Shown here: piece after piece, positions 1 through 5,750 of the stretch
How positions within the stretch are numbered: the stretch's first letter is position 1
Layout of the letters: the number at the start of each line of letters is the position of its first letter
The notes under the pieces: generated by a model
What the model was told of the DNA's origin: nothing
The model's database searches: none
Seen by the model: the letters and a program-made list of their open reading frames with translations, nothing else
Position numbers and translations under genes: made by a program
Origin: Bacillota bacterium
GTDB lineage: Bacteria; Bacillota; Clostridia; Peptostreptococcales; Anaerovoracaceae
Reading direction: 5' to 3'
Assembly (NCBI GenBank): GCA_029266295.1
Contig: JAQSXD010000154.1
Span: 1-8,273, forward strand
DNA: 8,273 nt

Positions 1-24
1 CGAAAAAGCGTTTTATCATTATCA

Positions 25-177
25 TCATTTTATAAACAGCAGATCCGAGAGTCTTGCAAGCAGTATCTCTCTCTGCGGGAAAACCCATCTGTTTTTTATG
101 TCCCTTGACCCCGGTTCGCCGGCAGGCGTACGCTCTCTGATGCTTTTCAGTCTGCGTCTTGGCTGGCTTACCATCAT
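25..177 (-). CDS. Possible small basic protein, 50 aa, unknown
   Basis: A short minus-strand frame begins at an ATG at 177-175, preceded by AGGAG with a 7-nt gap, which is a good ribosome binding site. The product is short, rich in Arg and Lys (an N-terminal stretch reads VSQPRRRLKSIRERTP), and has no signal peptide, membrane segment or motif that I recognise. The only support is the start signal. The frame is short enough to occur by chance, and a competing plus-strand frame covers the same bases. Treat it as a candidate only. Confidence 0.2.
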   Translation of the reverse strand: MMVSQPRRRLKSIRERTPAGEPGSRDIKNRWVFPQREILLARLSDLLFIK

Positions 178-208
178 TTCACCACTCCTGGACTGTTCCA
201 GCGAATTG

Positions 209-236
209 AGCAAGGCAGAAACCGGCTTTGCTTTTT
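209..236 (+). terminator. Weak intrinsic-terminator-like hairpin
   Basis: AGCAAGGC (209-216) pairs with GCTTTGCT (225-232), an 8-bp stem with one G-U pair and an 8-nt loop, and it runs directly into five T residues. It could end a transcript arriving from the left, or attenuate transcription into the aldehyde dehydrogenase 80 bp downstream. The stem is short and the T-tract modest, so this is tentative. Confidence 0.35.
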
Positions 237-318
237 ATGCGTCATCCTGTATCGGGTCTGATTCCGGTTATTTTACGGAGCGCTTTCTTCGGGCAGTCAA
301 ACAAATTGGAGGAAGATC

Positions 319-1683
319 ATGAGTATTGGATCCATTGTCACGCAGCAGCGTGAATACTTTGAAAGCGGTGTCACCAGACCCCTGTCCTTCCGTCTGGAGG
401 CCCTCCGAAAACTTCAAACGGCACTAAAAGAAAACGAAATTTTAATCAATGAAGCACTAAAGTCCGATCTCAATAAATCACCCTTTGAAACCTACATGAC
501 AGAAATCGGCATGGTGCTGGACGAAATCCGGTTCCATCTTGCGCACCTGCCCCGCTGGGGAAAGGCAAAGAAGGTAAAAACTCCTCTGGCTCAGTTTCAC
601 GCAAAAAGCTATGTCGTTCCCGAGCCCTACGGTGTTGCTCTGATTATGTCTCCATGGAATTACCCTCTTCAGCTCTGCCTTGAACCGCTTGTGGGCGCAA
701 TTTCAGGAGGAAACTGTGTTGTTGTAAAGCCCTCCGCGTATGCCCCAGCTACCAGCGATGCCATTGCCAAAATCCTTGGTTCTATCTATCCTCCGGAATA
801 CATCGCAGTGGTAGAAGGCGGGAGGGAGCAGAACAATGCCCTTCTGGAAGAGGTGTTTGACTACATCTTCTTTACGGGAAGCGTTGAGGTTGGAAAGACG
901 GTAATGGCTGCGGCATCAAAGAATCTTACTCCTGTGACCTTGGAGCTTGGCGGAAAGAGTCCTGTCATCGTGGATGAGACCGCAGATATCAAGCTTGCGG
1001 CAAAGCGAATTGCCTTTGGAAAGATCTTGAATGCAGGACAGACCTGCGTTGAGCCGGACTATCTTCTGATTCACCACAAGGTGAAGGACGCTTTCCTGAC
1101 CGCCTACGAAAAGGCAATCAAAGACTTTTTCCCGGATGGTGATCTTTCTGAGATGCCGGTGATCATTAACGAAAAGCATTTTGATCGCCTAACAGGCTTA
1201 ATGCGCAAAGAGCGTGCTGTGATCGGCGGAAATTATGATCAATGCAGAAGATTTATAGAGCCTACGGTTCTGACGGGAATCACCTTCGAATCTCCTGTGA
1301 TGCAGGAGGAAATCTTCGGCCCCATCCTGCCGCTCATTCCTTTTTTGGAGCTTGATGAATGCGTACGTTTGATCCGTTCCCGCCCCCGTCCCCTTGCACT
1401 CTACCTGTTTACAACAAGCAAGGCTGCAGAAGAAAAAATTCTGAATACCTGCTCCTTCGGCGGCGGCTGTATCAATGATACCATCATCCATCTTGCAAAT
1501 CCCCACATGGGCTTTGGCGGAGTCGGATACTCCGGTATGGGCAGTTATCATGGAAAGCTCAGCTTTGATACCTTCACCCATTATCGAAGCATCGTGAAAA
1601 AATCCAACTGGATCGACATGCCGGTGCGCTATCATCCCTACTCTGAGCAGAAGTTCCGTATGCTCAGAAGCTTGCTCAAATAG
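319..1683 (+). CDS. Aldehyde dehydrogenase, class-3-like, NAD(P)-dependent
   Basis: This 454-residue cytosolic enzyme should oxidise an aldehyde to the carboxylic acid with NAD(P)+. The family hallmarks are all visible: the oxyanion Asn114 in SPWN, Lys137 in the VVVKPS cofactor strand, the nucleotide-loop motif FTGSVEVG (185-192), the general base Glu209 in TLELGGKSP, the catalytic Cys243 in NAGQTC, and EEIFGP (330-335). Length and C-terminal layout (TFTHYRSIVKK, no long oligomerisation tail before the motif core) fit the ALDH3/YwdH-like branch rather than the longer betaine or succinate-semialdehyde types. The start is an ATG with GGAGGA at 308-313. Substrate is not predictable; medium-chain or aromatic aldehydes are typical of the branch. 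The stop codon lies in a 30-bp duplication, and I see no strong terminator before the Rrf2 gene, though that gene has its own promoter. Confidence 0.95.
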   Translation: MSIGSIVTQQREYFESGVTRPLSFRLEALRKLQTALKENEILINEALKSDLNKSPFETYMTEIGMVLDEIRFHLAHLPRWGKAKKVKTPLAQFHAKSYVVPEPYGVALIMSPWNYPLQLCLEPLVGAISGGNCVVVKPSAYAPATSDAIAKILGSIYPPEYIAVVEGGREQNNALLEEVFDYIFFTGSVEVGKTVMAAASKNLTPVTLELGGKSPVIVDETADIKLAAKRIAFGKILNAGQTCVEPDYLLIHHKVKDAFLTAYEKAIKDFFPDGDLSEMPVIINEKHFDRLTGLMRKERAVIGGNYDQCRRFIEPTVLTGITFESPVMQEEIFGPILPLIPFLELDECVRLIRSRPRPLALYLFTTSKAAEEKILNTCSFGGGCINDTIIHLANPHMGFGGVGYSGMGSYHGKLSFDTFTHYRSIVKKSNWIDMPVRYHPYSEQKFRMLRSLLK

Positions 1684-1729
1684 AATAAAGCTTCGCGCGG
1701 CTTGTCGAAATAGAATAAAGCTATAGCGA
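1670..1729 (+). repeat. 30-bp tandem duplication over the dehydrogenase stop codon
   Basis: Two head-to-tail units (1670-1699 and 1700-1729) share 20 of their first 23 bases, including an identical AAATAGAATAAAGCT (1678-1692 and 1708-1722). The last seven bases of each unit have diverged. Because the period is a multiple of three, the second copy carries a second in-frame TAG (1711-1713), so loss of the first stop would add only ten codons. It is probably a slippage or duplication product. No regulatory role is evident. Confidence 0.75.
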
Positions 1730-1795
1730 ATTGCTCCGATTTGTTTCTGGGCCATTGTCAGAAGATCCATATTTTGTTTTTTTTGCATAAACATA

Positions 1796-1814
1796 CTTGA
1801 CTTATTTTCTCCAG
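1796..1814. promoter_or_regulatory. Degenerate Rrf2-type operator at the regulator promoter
   Basis: CTTGAC-N7-CTCCAG matches the perfect palindrome at 2367-2385 (CTGGAC-N7-GTCCAG) at 10 of 12 arm positions, with the same 7-bp A/T-rich spacer. It overlaps the -35 hexamer and spacer of the promoter reading into the Rrf2 gene, a position that fits autorepression. The match is imperfect, so this is weaker than the two downstream copies. Confidence 0.5.
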
Positions 1815-1825
1815 TATGGGATGAT
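1797..1825 (+). promoter_or_regulatory. Sigma-A promoter of the Rrf2 gene
   Basis: TTGACT (1797-1802, 5 of 6 consensus) is followed 17 bp later by GATGAT (1820-1825, 4 of 6), which is preceded by an extended -10 TG at 1817-1818. Transcription would begin near 1832. That is downstream of an in-frame ATG at 1826, so the regulator cannot start there from this promoter, and the ATG at 1868 becomes the sensible start. Confidence 0.65.
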
Positions 1826-1867
1826 ATGGATGAAATTCTAGTGAAAAGTGATAGGTGTTTTAAATTG

Positions 1868-2260
1868 ATGATTTCTCGCGAAGCAGACTATGCATATCGT
1901 ATCATTCGAGTGCTTTCATCCAAGGGCCGCATGTCCCTGCAGCAAATTTGCGAACTGGAGCATATTCCCCCTTCCTACGCGTATAAGATTCTTAAAAAGC
2001 TTCAAAAGGCCCAATTGGTCAGCATTTTTCGAGGCGCAAAAGGTGGATATGAGCTAAGCTGCGACTTAGGCGAGAAGACATTTTATGATGTATATCATGC
2101 CATAGAAGGAGAATTGCTTCTCAATGCATGTCAGGAAGCTGGCAGCTTTTGTCCCAACAATCATGGAGACAGGCGCTGCAATGTACATAATACTTTGTGC
2201 TCGATGCAAAATGAGTTTATCAAAATTATGAAAAAGCGAACGCTTCGCTCTGTAATATAA
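1868..2260 (+). CDS. Rrf2-family transcription regulator, cysteine-rich
   Basis: This 130-residue protein is a winged-helix DNA-binding regulator of the Rrf2 family (IscR, NsrR, CymR, RsrR). The typical N-terminus MISREADYAYRIIRVL is followed by the recognition-helix region IPPSYAYKILKKLQKAQLV and the wing with the family signature GAKGGYEL. The C-terminal part has four cysteines spaced C-x6-C-x8-C-x6-C, ending in RRCNVHNTLC, where IscR and NsrR hold their Fe-S cluster, so an O2-, NO- or redox-sensing cluster is likely. The spacing differs from IscR's C-x5-C-x5-C. The start at 1868 was chosen because it gives the family N-terminus, has AGGTG at 1853-1857, and lies downstream of the predicted transcription start; a longer frame from 1826 adds 14 residues. 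Three palindromes of Rrf2 type flank the gene, so it probably controls itself and the fusion gene downstream. Confidence 0.93.
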   Translation: MISREADYAYRIIRVLSSKGRMSLQQICELEHIPPSYAYKILKKLQKAQLVSIFRGAKGGYELSCDLGEKTFYDVYHAIEGELLLNACQEAGSFCPNNHGDRRCNVHNTLCSMQNEFIKIMKKRTLRSVI

Positions 2261-2287
2261 GCCGCAAGACTTGCGGTTTATATTTTG
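2255..2287 (+). terminator. Intrinsic terminator after the Rrf2 gene
   Basis: Bases 2255-2268 pair with 2270-2283 around the CCGCAAG/CTTGCGG core, with one G-U pair, a minimal loop, and a broken T-rich tail (TATTTTG). The stem swallows the regulator's TAA stop codon at 2258-2260. It should separate the regulator transcript from the fusion gene, perhaps with some readthrough given the A/T-rich stem base. Confidence 0.7.
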
Positions 2288-2314
2288 TACAAATCTGGAC
2301 GAATTTAGTCTAAT
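2285..2314 (+). promoter_or_regulatory. Candidate promoter of the fusion/flavodiiron operon
   Basis: TTGTAC (2285-2290) lies 18 bp from TCTAAT (2309-2314, 5 of 6 of TATAAT). The -35 is poor (3 of 6), as is common for regulated promoters. The operator at 2295-2313 fills the spacer and overlaps the -10, so a bound regulator would block RNA polymerase. A second, weaker -10-like AATAAT at 2360-2365 has no good -35. Confidence 0.45.
2295..2313. promoter_or_regulatory. Rrf2-type operator, copy 1
   Basis: CTGGAC-GAATTTA-GTCTAA shows the GAC-N7-GTC layout of IscR type 1 sites. Its left arm is identical to that of the copy at 2367-2385, and its right arm differs at two outer positions. It lies between the -35 and -10 of the candidate operon promoter. 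The centres of the two copies are 72 bp apart, about seven helical turns, so they may lie on roughly the same face of the DNA. Confidence 0.65.
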
Positions 2315-2366
2315 TTATTCAGAAAAGAGCTAGTGATTTCTTTCATACAAATACATTTGAATAATA

Positions 2367-2385
2367 CTGGACAATTTTAGTCCAG
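2367..2385. promoter_or_regulatory. Rrf2-type operator, copy 2, perfect palindrome
   Basis: CTGGAC-AATTTTA-GTCCAG is a perfect 6+7+6 inverted repeat, 33 bp before the start codon of the fusion gene. The half-site TGGAC with a 7-bp A/T-rich spacer matches the general YYGAC-N7-GTCRR arrangement known for IscR-like regulators, and an Rrf2 gene is the immediate upstream neighbour. It lies downstream of the candidate promoter at 2285-2314, or just after the weak -10 at 2360-2365, both repressing positions. Confidence 0.72.
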
Positions 2386-2403
2386 ATTATGTATTTAATA
2401 ATA

Positions 2404-2411
2404 AAGGGAGG
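2404..2411 (+). promoter_or_regulatory. Strong ribosome binding site setting the fusion start
   Basis: AAGGGAGG ends 7 nt before the ATG at 2419. It rules out the in-frame upstream ATG at 2389, which would add ten residues and would place the Shine-Dalgarno inside the coding sequence. Confidence 0.85.
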
Positions 2412-2418
2412 TCATTGT

Positions 2419-4320
2419 ATGTTATTTCAAGCAACGCAGCAACACGAGGAATTTCGTGCAAAGGTACGAGAATTTGCCGAAGCTGAAATCAAGCCAATTG
2501 CCGCCACACTGGACCAGGAAAATCTGTTTCCTGACGAAATTGTGCAAAAAATGGGGTTTATGGGTCTTATGGGGCTACCGTTTCCCATCGAATATGGCGG
2601 CAGCGGTCTTGATATTCTGCATTACTCCATCGGAGTGGAAGAGCTGTCCCGTGTTGATGGAGGAGTTGGTGTAATTCTATCAGCTCATGTGTCTTTGGGC
2701 TGTTGGCCAATTTTTGCATTTGGAACAGAGAAACAGAAGAAAAAGTATTTAACACCGCTTGCAAAAGGCGAAAAGCTGGGTGCTTTCGGTTTGACTGAGA
2801 GTGAAGCCGGCAGCGACGCCGGCGGCACAGAAACAACTGCCGAACTGTCAGGTGATCACTACGTTCTCAACGGCAGCAAGATATTCATCACCAACGCGCC
2901 CAAGGCGGATATTTATGTCGTATTTGCCGTAACAACCCCGGATATCGGCACGCGGGGAATCAGCGCTTTCATTGTGGAAAAGGGCTGGGAAGGATTCACC
3001 TTCGGTGACAAATACGACAAAATGGGCATCCGCTCCTCTACCACCGCGGAGCTGAACTTCAACAACGTCAAGGTTCCGAAAGAAAATCTGCTGGGAAAAG
3101 AAGGTCAGGGCTTTAAAATTGCCATGGCAACACTCGACGGCGGAAGAATCGGCATTGCCTCTCAGGCGCTGGGAATCGCACAGGGAGCATATGAAAGCGC
3201 ACTGGATTACGCCAAGGAACGGGAGCAGTTTGGAATGGCCATCGCTCATCAACAGGCAATTTCGTTCAAAATTGCAGACATGGCCACCAAGCTTCGCGCC
3301 TGCCGCTTTCTGGTCTATAGTGCAGCGGAACTGAAGGAAAACCACGAGTCTTATGCAATGGAATCCGCCATGGCAAAACAGTATACCTCTGACCGTTGTC
3401 TTGAAATCGTCAATGATGCACTGCAGATTTACGGCGGTTCGGGCTTTATCAAGGGTATTGACGTAGAGCGGTTCTACCGGGATGCAAAGATTTGCACCAT
3501 CTACGAGGGAACCAACGAAATTCAGAGAGTTGTCATTGCAGCTCACCTCATTGGAAAATCACCTAAGGCTGACGGCAAACCAAAGAAAAAAGGCGCGCTT
3601 ACAGGAGAGCGGAAGAAGATCATTTTTAAGGACGGTACCGCCCAGGAGCAGGTAGCTGCGTTGGTGGAAGGTCTGAGAAAAGACGGGTACGATTTTACCG
3701 TGGGAATTCCGCTTGATACGCCCATCGTTCAGGCAGAACGCATTGTGAGTGCCGGCAAGGGAATCGGACCGAAAGAAAATATGGAACTGATCAAAGCATT
3801 GGCAGTACAGGCGGGTGCTGCAATCGGCTCCTCACGTCCGGTAGCAGAAACATTAAAGTACGTGCCGCTAAGCCGCTACGTCGGAATGTCCGGTCAAAAG
3901 TTCAAAGGAAACCTGTATATCGCTTGCGGCATCTCCGGCGCGGGGCAGCACTTAAAGGGGATTAAAGAGGCGTCTACAATTGTCGCCATCAACAGTAACC
4001 CCAATGCCCCCATCTTTAAAAATGCCGATTATGGGATTGTCGGAGATGTGGAGGTAATTCTGCCCTTACTGACAGAGGCACTGGATAACGGAAATCCAAA
4101 GACCGAAGCACCTCCTATGAAAAAGATAAAACGAACAAAGCCGTTGAAGCCAGCCCGCCTTTATAAATTGTATGTCTGCTGCGGCTGCGGCTATGAATAC
4201 GATAAGGATATCGGAGACGCGGAGGGCGGAATTGCACCGGGTGTGGCCTTTGACAAGTTGCCGGAAGAATGGCTCTGTCCCTGCTGTGCAGAAGAAAAAG
4301 ATCAATTTATCGAAGTATAA
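2419..4320 (+). CDS. Acyl-CoA dehydrogenase - ETF alpha FAD domain - rubredoxin fusion
   Basis: This 633-residue protein joins three redox modules. Residues 1-380 are a full short-chain/butyryl-type acyl-CoA dehydrogenase, with FGLTESEAGSD (123-133), EREQFG (267-272), QIYGGSGF (336-343) and the catalytic base Glu363 in IYEGTNEIQR. Residues about 430-555 are the C-terminal FAD-binding domain of ETF alpha, with SSRPVAET (471-478), YIACGISGAGQH (500-511) and IVAINSNPNAPIF, ending ADYGIVGD (536-543). ETF alpha domain I and any ETF beta are absent. Residues 585-633 are a rubredoxin with iron ligands Cys587, Cys590, Cys620 and Cys623 (YVCCGCGYEYD and WLCPCCAEEKDQF). Lys-rich linkers (380-403, 567-580) separate the modules and may let them swing. 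Inferred role: oxidise an acyl-CoA to the enoyl-CoA and pass electrons internally to rubredoxin, the usual donor of flavodiiron proteins, one of which is encoded next. Operators for the adjacent Rrf2 regulator precede it. The reverse reaction (enoyl-CoA reduction) cannot be excluded. Confidence 0.95.
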   Translation: MLFQATQQHEEFRAKVREFAEAEIKPIAATLDQENLFPDEIVQKMGFMGLMGLPFPIEYGGSGLDILHYSIGVEELSRVDGGVGVILSAHVSLGCWPIFAFGTEKQKKKYLTPLAKGEKLGAFGLTESEAGSDAGGTETTAELSGDHYVLNGSKIFITNAPKADIYVVFAVTTPDIGTRGISAFIVEKGWEGFTFGDKYDKMGIRSSTTAELNFNNVKVPKENLLGKEGQGFKIAMATLDGGRIGIASQALGIAQGAYESALDYAKEREQFGMAIAHQQAISFKIADMATKLRACRFLVYSAAELKENHESYAMESAMAKQYTSDRCLEIVNDALQIYGGSGFIKGIDVERFYRDAKICTIYEGTNEIQRVVIAAHLIGKSPKADGKPKKKGALTGERKKIIFKDGTAQEQVAALVEGLRKDGYDFTVGIPLDTPIVQAERIVSAGKGIGPKENMELIKALAVQAGAAIGSSRPVAETLKYVPLSRYVGMSGQKFKGNLYIACGISGAGQHLKGIKEASTIVAINSNPNAPIFKNADYGIVGDVEVILPLLTEALDNGNPKTEAPPMKKIKRTKPLKPARLYKLYVCCGCGYEYDKDIGDAEGGIAPGVAFDKLPEEWLCPCCAEEKDQFIEV

Positions 4321-4339
4321 GAAAACACTGATTCGTTTC

Positions 4340-4357
4340 GTGCGCACAGCTGCGCAC
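4340..4357 (+). promoter_or_regulatory. GC-rich hairpin between fusion and flavodiiron genes
   Basis: GTGCGCA (4340-4346) and TGCGCAC (4351-4357) form a perfect 7-bp stem with a CAGC loop in the 111-nt gap. No T-tract follows, so it is not a standard terminator. It may protect the upstream message from 3' decay, mark a processing site, or tune the protein ratio. An 11-bp palindrome TGATT-A-AATCA follows at 4361-4371. Confidence 0.45.
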
Positions 4358-4419
4358 AATTGATTAAATCAGCGCTTCCAAAAAACTTCTTGCTGATAAT
4401 GATTTCTAATTATTTATAT

Positions 4420-4424
4420 GGAGG
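4420..4424 (+). promoter_or_regulatory. Ribosome binding site setting the flavodiiron start
   Basis: GGAGG ends 7 nt before the ATG at 4432. The frame is open further upstream to an ATG at 4360, which would add 24 residues not expected in the family and would place this signal inside the gene. Confidence 0.85.
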
Positions 4425-4431
4425 TTTCTTT

Positions 4432-5637
4432 ATGTATACAGTTCGTAATGTCACAGAAGACCTATATTGGGTCGGCGGAAACGATCATCGTCTGGCGCTT
4501 TTTGAGAATGTTCACCCGATTCCAAGAGGTGTTTCCTACAATTCTTATTTACTATTAGACGAAAAGACAGCCTTGTTTGATACGGTGGACTGGTCTGTCT
4601 GCCGTGAATATTTAGCCAATGCGGAAGGTCTGCTGAATGGAAGGCCGCTGGATTATCTGGTGATCAATCATATGGAACCTGACCACGGAGCCAGCATTGA
4701 AGAGATTTTGCTGCGTCATCCCGAAACGAAGGTAATCAGCACAGGAAAAGCCTTCATGATGATGCGCCAATTTGGGTTTGATGTCGATGGGCGTGAGCTC
4801 GAAGTGAAAGAAGGAGACAGCATGAGTTTCGGCCGTCACACGATCGTCTTTGTCGAGGCACCGATGGTGCACTGGCCTGAAGCGATGGTCAGCTTTGATG
4901 CCACCGACAAGGTACTGTTTTCAGCGGACGGCTTTGGCTCGTTCGGTGCTCTTGACGGCAAGCTTTTTAACGACGAGGTTAATTTCGACCGGGACTGGAT
5001 TGACGATGCCCGCCGATACTATACAAATATTGTCGGTAAGTACGGCCCCTTCGTTCAGGCTTTGCTCAAAAAAGCATCAACACTGGAGATCAAATATATC
5101 TGCCCGCTGCACGGTCCTGTATGGCGCTCTGACTTCGGATATATTATTGACAAATACGACAAATGGAGCAGCTACGTTCCCGAGGAAAGAGGTGTATTGA
5201 TCGTTTATGCGTCAATGTACGGAAACACCGCGTTTGCAGCTCAGGCACTGGCCAGCGAGCTCTGTAGGCGTGGGGTTACCAACGTTCATGTCTACGATGT
5301 CAGCAGCACCCACGTATCACTGCTGATTTCAGAAAGCTTCCGGCTGAGTCATGTAGTGCTTGCTTCGGTTACATACAATCTGAACATCTATCCGCCTATG
5401 GAACACTTCTTAATGGAAATGAAGCACCTGAACGTCCAGAATCGAACCTTTGCGGTTATTGAAAACGGCTCCTGGGCACCCCAAGCAGGCGGACTGATCA
5501 GCAAATTTCTGGAGGAAGAAATGAAAGATATCTATCTGCTGGAAGACCCCGTCACCATTACCTCCGCTCTGAATGAGCTGTCATCTCCGGAAATATCAGC
5601 ATTAGCAAGCAGCATTGCCGAGTCTGTTCTTGCCTGA
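4432..5637 (+). CDS. fprA: Flavodiiron protein (O2/NO reductase)
   Basis: This 401-residue cytosolic enzyme reduces O2 to water and/or NO to N2O, normally with electrons from rubredoxin. The N-terminal metallo-beta-lactamase-like domain (about 1-250) keeps the full diiron ligand set: His80, Glu82 and Asp84 in NHMEPDHGAS, His147 in APMVHWPE, Asp166 in FSADGFGS and His227 in CPLHGPVW. The flavodoxin domain (about 252-401) has the FMN phosphate loop YASMYGNTA (259-267), and VTYNLNIYPPM and ENGSWAPQAG fit the isoalloxazine-binding loops. Length is that of a class A protein with no fused rubredoxin, so a separate donor is needed; the gene just upstream ends in one. The gap of 111 nt holds a hairpin but no strong promoter or terminator, so the two genes are probably co-transcribed. 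Preference between O2 and NO cannot be read from the sequence. Confidence 0.96.
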   Translation: MYTVRNVTEDLYWVGGNDHRLALFENVHPIPRGVSYNSYLLLDEKTALFDTVDWSVCREYLANAEGLLNGRPLDYLVINHMEPDHGASIEEILLRHPETKVISTGKAFMMMRQFGFDVDGRELEVKEGDSMSFGRHTIVFVEAPMVHWPEAMVSFDATDKVLFSADGFGSFGALDGKLFNDEVNFDRDWIDDARRYYTNIVGKYGPFVQALLKKASTLEIKYICPLHGPVWRSDFGYIIDKYDKWSSYVPEERGVLIVYASMYGNTAFAAQALASELCRRGVTNVHVYDVSSTHVSLLISESFRLSHVVLASVTYNLNIYPPMEHFLMEMKHLNVQNRTFAVIENGSWAPQAGGLISKFLEEEMKDIYLLEDPVTITSALNELSSPEISALASSIAESVLA

Positions 5638-5662
5638 TGCTCCAAAGTGTGCTGAAATAAAG

Positions 5663-5708
5663 AAAAAGCCATGTTTCCGGATTTCATTGTCCGGAGCATG
5701 GCTTTTTT
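5663..5708. terminator. Strong bidirectional terminator between convergent operons
   Basis: AAAAAGCCATG (5663-5673) pairs with CATGGCTTTTT (5697-5707), and inside it TCCGGA (5676-5681) pairs with TCCGGA (5690-5695) across a small internal loop. The plus strand ends in six T residues. On the minus strand the stem is followed by TTTTTCTTTATTT. It ends the flavodiiron operon and, from the other side, the TetR-to-TfoX operon. Confidence 0.92.
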
Positions 5709-5750
5709 GTGCATCGATTCAGCTTGGGAATTTCGGCTTTTCAGTCTCTC

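Larger units (their letters stand above)
1..318. other. Left-edge stretch without a confident gene
   Basis: I recognise no gene in these 318 bases. One plus-strand frame (frame 2) is open from the window edge to a TGA at 320-322 that overlaps the ATG of the aldehyde dehydrogenase as ATGA. That arrangement would suit translational coupling, but the roughly 107 codons give a serine-rich product resembling no family I know, and a terminator-like hairpin (209-236) lies inside it. A second short frame runs on the minus strand at 177-25. A CCGG-TTCG-CCGG mini-hairpin sits at 111-122. No convincing promoter for the dehydrogenase could be picked out, so its transcript may begin left of the window or use a poor-consensus promoter here. 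Confidence 0.5.

Noticed and set aside
1745..1784. Terminator after the aldehyde dehydrogenase
   Set aside because: The TTCTG/CAGAA stem is only about 5 bp, and the run of eight T residues (1777-1784) begins 13 nt after it, so it does not make a standard intrinsic terminator.
1198..1794. Minus-strand frame of 198 codons
   Set aside because: It is antisense to the well-supported aldehyde dehydrogenase for most of its length, has no recognisable domain, and is best explained as a shadow of that gene's codon bias.
1826..1867. Longer Rrf2 N-terminus beginning at ATG 1826
   Set aside because: The predicted transcription start near 1832 lies downstream of this ATG, and Rrf2 proteins normally begin with the MISxxxDYAxR segment coded from 1868.
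2848..3546. Minus-strand frame of 232 codons
   Set aside because: It lies wholly antisense to the acyl-CoA dehydrogenase domain, has no family motif, and is a codon-bias shadow.
4360..4373. FNR/CRP-like site near the TGATT-A-AATCA palindrome
   Set aside because: FNR sites need TTGAT-N4-ATCAA; here the spacer is 3 bp and the right arm ends in G, so the half-site geometry is wrong.
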